DNA of 64,000 nt from Xanthomonas sp. AM6 (GTDB taxonomy: Bacteria > Pseudomonadota > Gammaproteobacteria > Xanthomonadales > Xanthomonadaceae). Where the stretch lies: assembly GCF_025665335.1 (NCBI RefSeq), contig NZ_CP106869.1:4800501-4864500 (forward strand), in the 5' to 3' direction. Below the pieces are notes generated by a model. That model worked only from the letters and a program-made list of their open reading frames with translations. It was not told the DNA's origin and did no database searches. Below are positions 62,875 to 64,000 of this stretch, one piece after another. Each line of letters opens with the position of its first letter. Positions within the stretch are counted from its first letter, which is position 1. The position numbers and the translations under genes are program-made.

Positions 62875-63717
62875 TCACATGAACCCGTGTAGGGCCGCGG
62901 CCACCGCCGCCGGCTGTTCCATGTGCAGGTGGTGGGTACCCGGCAGCACGTGCACGCGGCCCTGGCGCAGCCGCGCCGCGCGCTGGCGCCGCAGCGGCTC
63001 GGGGAAATACGCCTGCGCCGGGTCGGCGTAGATCACCCGGGTCGGGCACTCGATGCCGGCCAACAGCGCCTGGACCTGGGCCTCGCTCAGCCGCACCGCG
63101 GTGGGCAGGGTCAGGCGCCGGTCGCTGCGCCACACGTAGCCGCCCTCCACCGGCCGCACCCCGCGCTCCACCAGCAGGCGCGCCGCCGGCTCGCTGAGCT
63201 GGTTGGCCTGCATCCGCGCGCGCACCGGCGCGGCCAGGTCGGGGAACACGCGCAGCGGCGCGGCGCTCGCGCGGCGGGTCGCGGCGACGCTGTCGCGCAG
63301 CCGCTCCACCGTGCCCTCGACGGTCTCGGCCAGGCCGCCGAGCATTTCGATCGCGACCAGCTTCTCGACCCGCTGCGGTACCGCCGCGGCCAGGGTGCTG
63401 GCGATCGCCGCGCCCATCGAATGGCCGATCACCGCGAAACGCTCCCAGCCCAGCGCGTCGGCCGCGTCCAGCAGCGGATGCAGCGCGCCGGTCAACAGAT
63501 AGTCGGCGCCGGCCGGCAGCGGATCGCTGTGGCCGTGGCCGGGCAGGTCCAGCATCACCAGGTCCAGCTGCGGCAGGTGCGCGCTCAGCGGCACGAAGCT
63601 GGCGGCGTTGTCCAGCCAGCCGTGCAGCGCCAGCACCTTCGGGCCGTGCGGATCGCCGCTGCGCAGCCCGGCCAGCGTGCCCACCCGCGACGGGCAGGCG
63701 AATGCGCGCAGGCTCAT
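62875..63717 (-). CDS. Alpha/beta hydrolase
   Basis: 280 residues with the nucleophile elbow 'GHSMG' (Ser100), the oxyanion region '[13 protein letters not shown]', and the late His in '[12 protein letters not shown]'. It resembles the MhpC/serine hydrolase-like group; substrate unknown. ATG 63717 overlaps the stop of the upstream ferrochelatase gene as ATGA, so the pair is co-translated; a longer frame into that gene is spurious. In xanthomonads as I know them this hydrolase-hemH pairing is common, suggesting a housekeeping rather than acquired function. Confidence 0.9.
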   Translation of the reverse strand: MSLRAFACPSRVGTLAGLRSGDPHGPKVLALHGWLDNAASFVPLSAHLPQLDLVMLDLPGHGHSDPLPAGADYLLTGALHPLLDAADALGWERFAVIGHSMGAAIASTLAAAVPQRVEKLVAIEMLGGLAETVEGTVERLRDSVAATRRASAAPLRVFPDLAAPVRARMQANQLSEPAARLLVERGVRPVEGGYVWRSDRRLTLPTAVRLSEAQVQALLAGIECPTRVIYADPAQAYFPEPLRRQRAARLRQGRVHVLPGTHHLHMEQPAAVAAALHGFM

Positions 63718-64000
63718 GCGGCGCGCGCGGCCAGCTGGGCCAGCGCGCGCGCGTGCGCCGGGGCGTCGTTGAGGCAGGGGATGTAGCGCACCTGCATGCC
63801 GCGCGCGGCGCAGGTCTCGACGAAGCCCATCGCCACTTCTTCCAGCGTTTCCAGGCAATCGGTGGCGAAGCCGGGGCAGATCACGTCGACCCGCTTGGTG
63901 CCGCGCGCGGCCAGTTCCCACAGCCGCGGCTCGGCGTAGGGCTGCAGCCAGCGCTCGGCGCCGAAACGCGACTGGTAGCCGAGCTGCCACTCGCCGGCGT
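63714..64000 (-). CDS. hemH: Ferrochelatase, C-terminal part
   Basis: Only the last 95 codons are in the window; the gene continues past the right edge. It inserts Fe2+ into protoporphyrin IX, the last step of haem synthesis. The fragment contains '[19 protein letters not shown]', the conserved ferrochelatase segment with its invariant Glu residues, and the preceding '[14 protein letters not shown]' region. Its TGA overlaps the start of the alpha/beta hydrolase gene. Confidence 0.92.
   Translation of the reverse strand, partial: AGEWQLGYQSRFGAERWLQPYAEPRLWELAARGTKRVDVICPGFATDCLETLEEVAMGFVETCAARGMQVRYIPCLNDAPAHARALAQLAARAA

Overview
The window is about 70% G+C and reads as a chromosomal segment of a Xanthomonas-type gammaproteobacterium. 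The evidence is the TonB-dependent receptor/carbohydrate loci, the closely packed xylan-degradation genes, a type IV secretion effector with a Xanthomonadales-type C-terminus, and many copies of a short repeat (core 'GGAGCGGCTTCAGCCGC') typical of xanthomonad intergenic DNA. Species cannot be fixed from the sequence alone. No tRNA, rRNA, CRISPR array, integrase or insertion sequence was found.

Layout. 1-2916: the end of an alginate-lyase-family gene, an acid phosphatase lipoprotein overlapping pyrF, then a short structured stretch ending in a strong terminator (possible small RNA). 2936-11901 (minus strand): a carbohydrate locus of a secreted discoidin/six-hairpin glycosidase, a LacI regulator, an Oar-like TonB-dependent receptor and a flavin-dependent tryptophan-halogenase homologue. 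12195-17519: housekeeping and small genes (a lipoprotein, plsB, DUF488, DUF465, a secreted protein). 17574-30745: first xylan block, with GH43, a sugar symporter and a TonB-dependent receptor on the minus strand, and a hexuronate transporter, uxaC, GH2 and a GH10 xylanase on the plus strand. They diverge from a promoter region carrying two copies of a 14-bp palindrome.

30840-43812: an accessory segment with a serine hydrolase, a predicted type IV secretion antibacterial effector (HEIGH zinc motif) with its lipoprotein immunity partner, an SMP-30-like lactonase, orphan genes of lower G+C, and four regulators, three of them divergent from a small enzyme gene. 43920-58363: second xylan block, with a six-gene minus-strand series (GH67 alpha-glucuronidase, acetylesterase, ManD mannonate dehydratase, GH43, GH3 xylosidase, fructuronate reductase) divergent from a LacI regulator (XylR candidate), plus xylA with a third copy of the palindrome upstream. 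58885-64000: ttcA, rdgC, a large repeat array, a YgjP-like metallopeptidase, an alpha/beta hydrolase and the end of hemH.

How the genes fit together. The two xylan blocks form one pathway. GH10 cuts the backbone outside or in the periplasm, a TonB-dependent receptor imports oligomers, and acetylesterase, GH67, GH43, GH3 and GH2 trim them. The inner-membrane symporters then deliver pentosides and hexuronates. UxaC, the fructuronate reductase and ManD turn glucuronate into 2-keto-3-deoxygluconate, and XylA isomerises xylose. The shared palindrome and the adjacent LacI gene suggest one regulon. The most interesting non-metabolic items are the effector/immunity pair, the halogenase-receptor locus, the putative small RNA and two differently organised repeat arrays.
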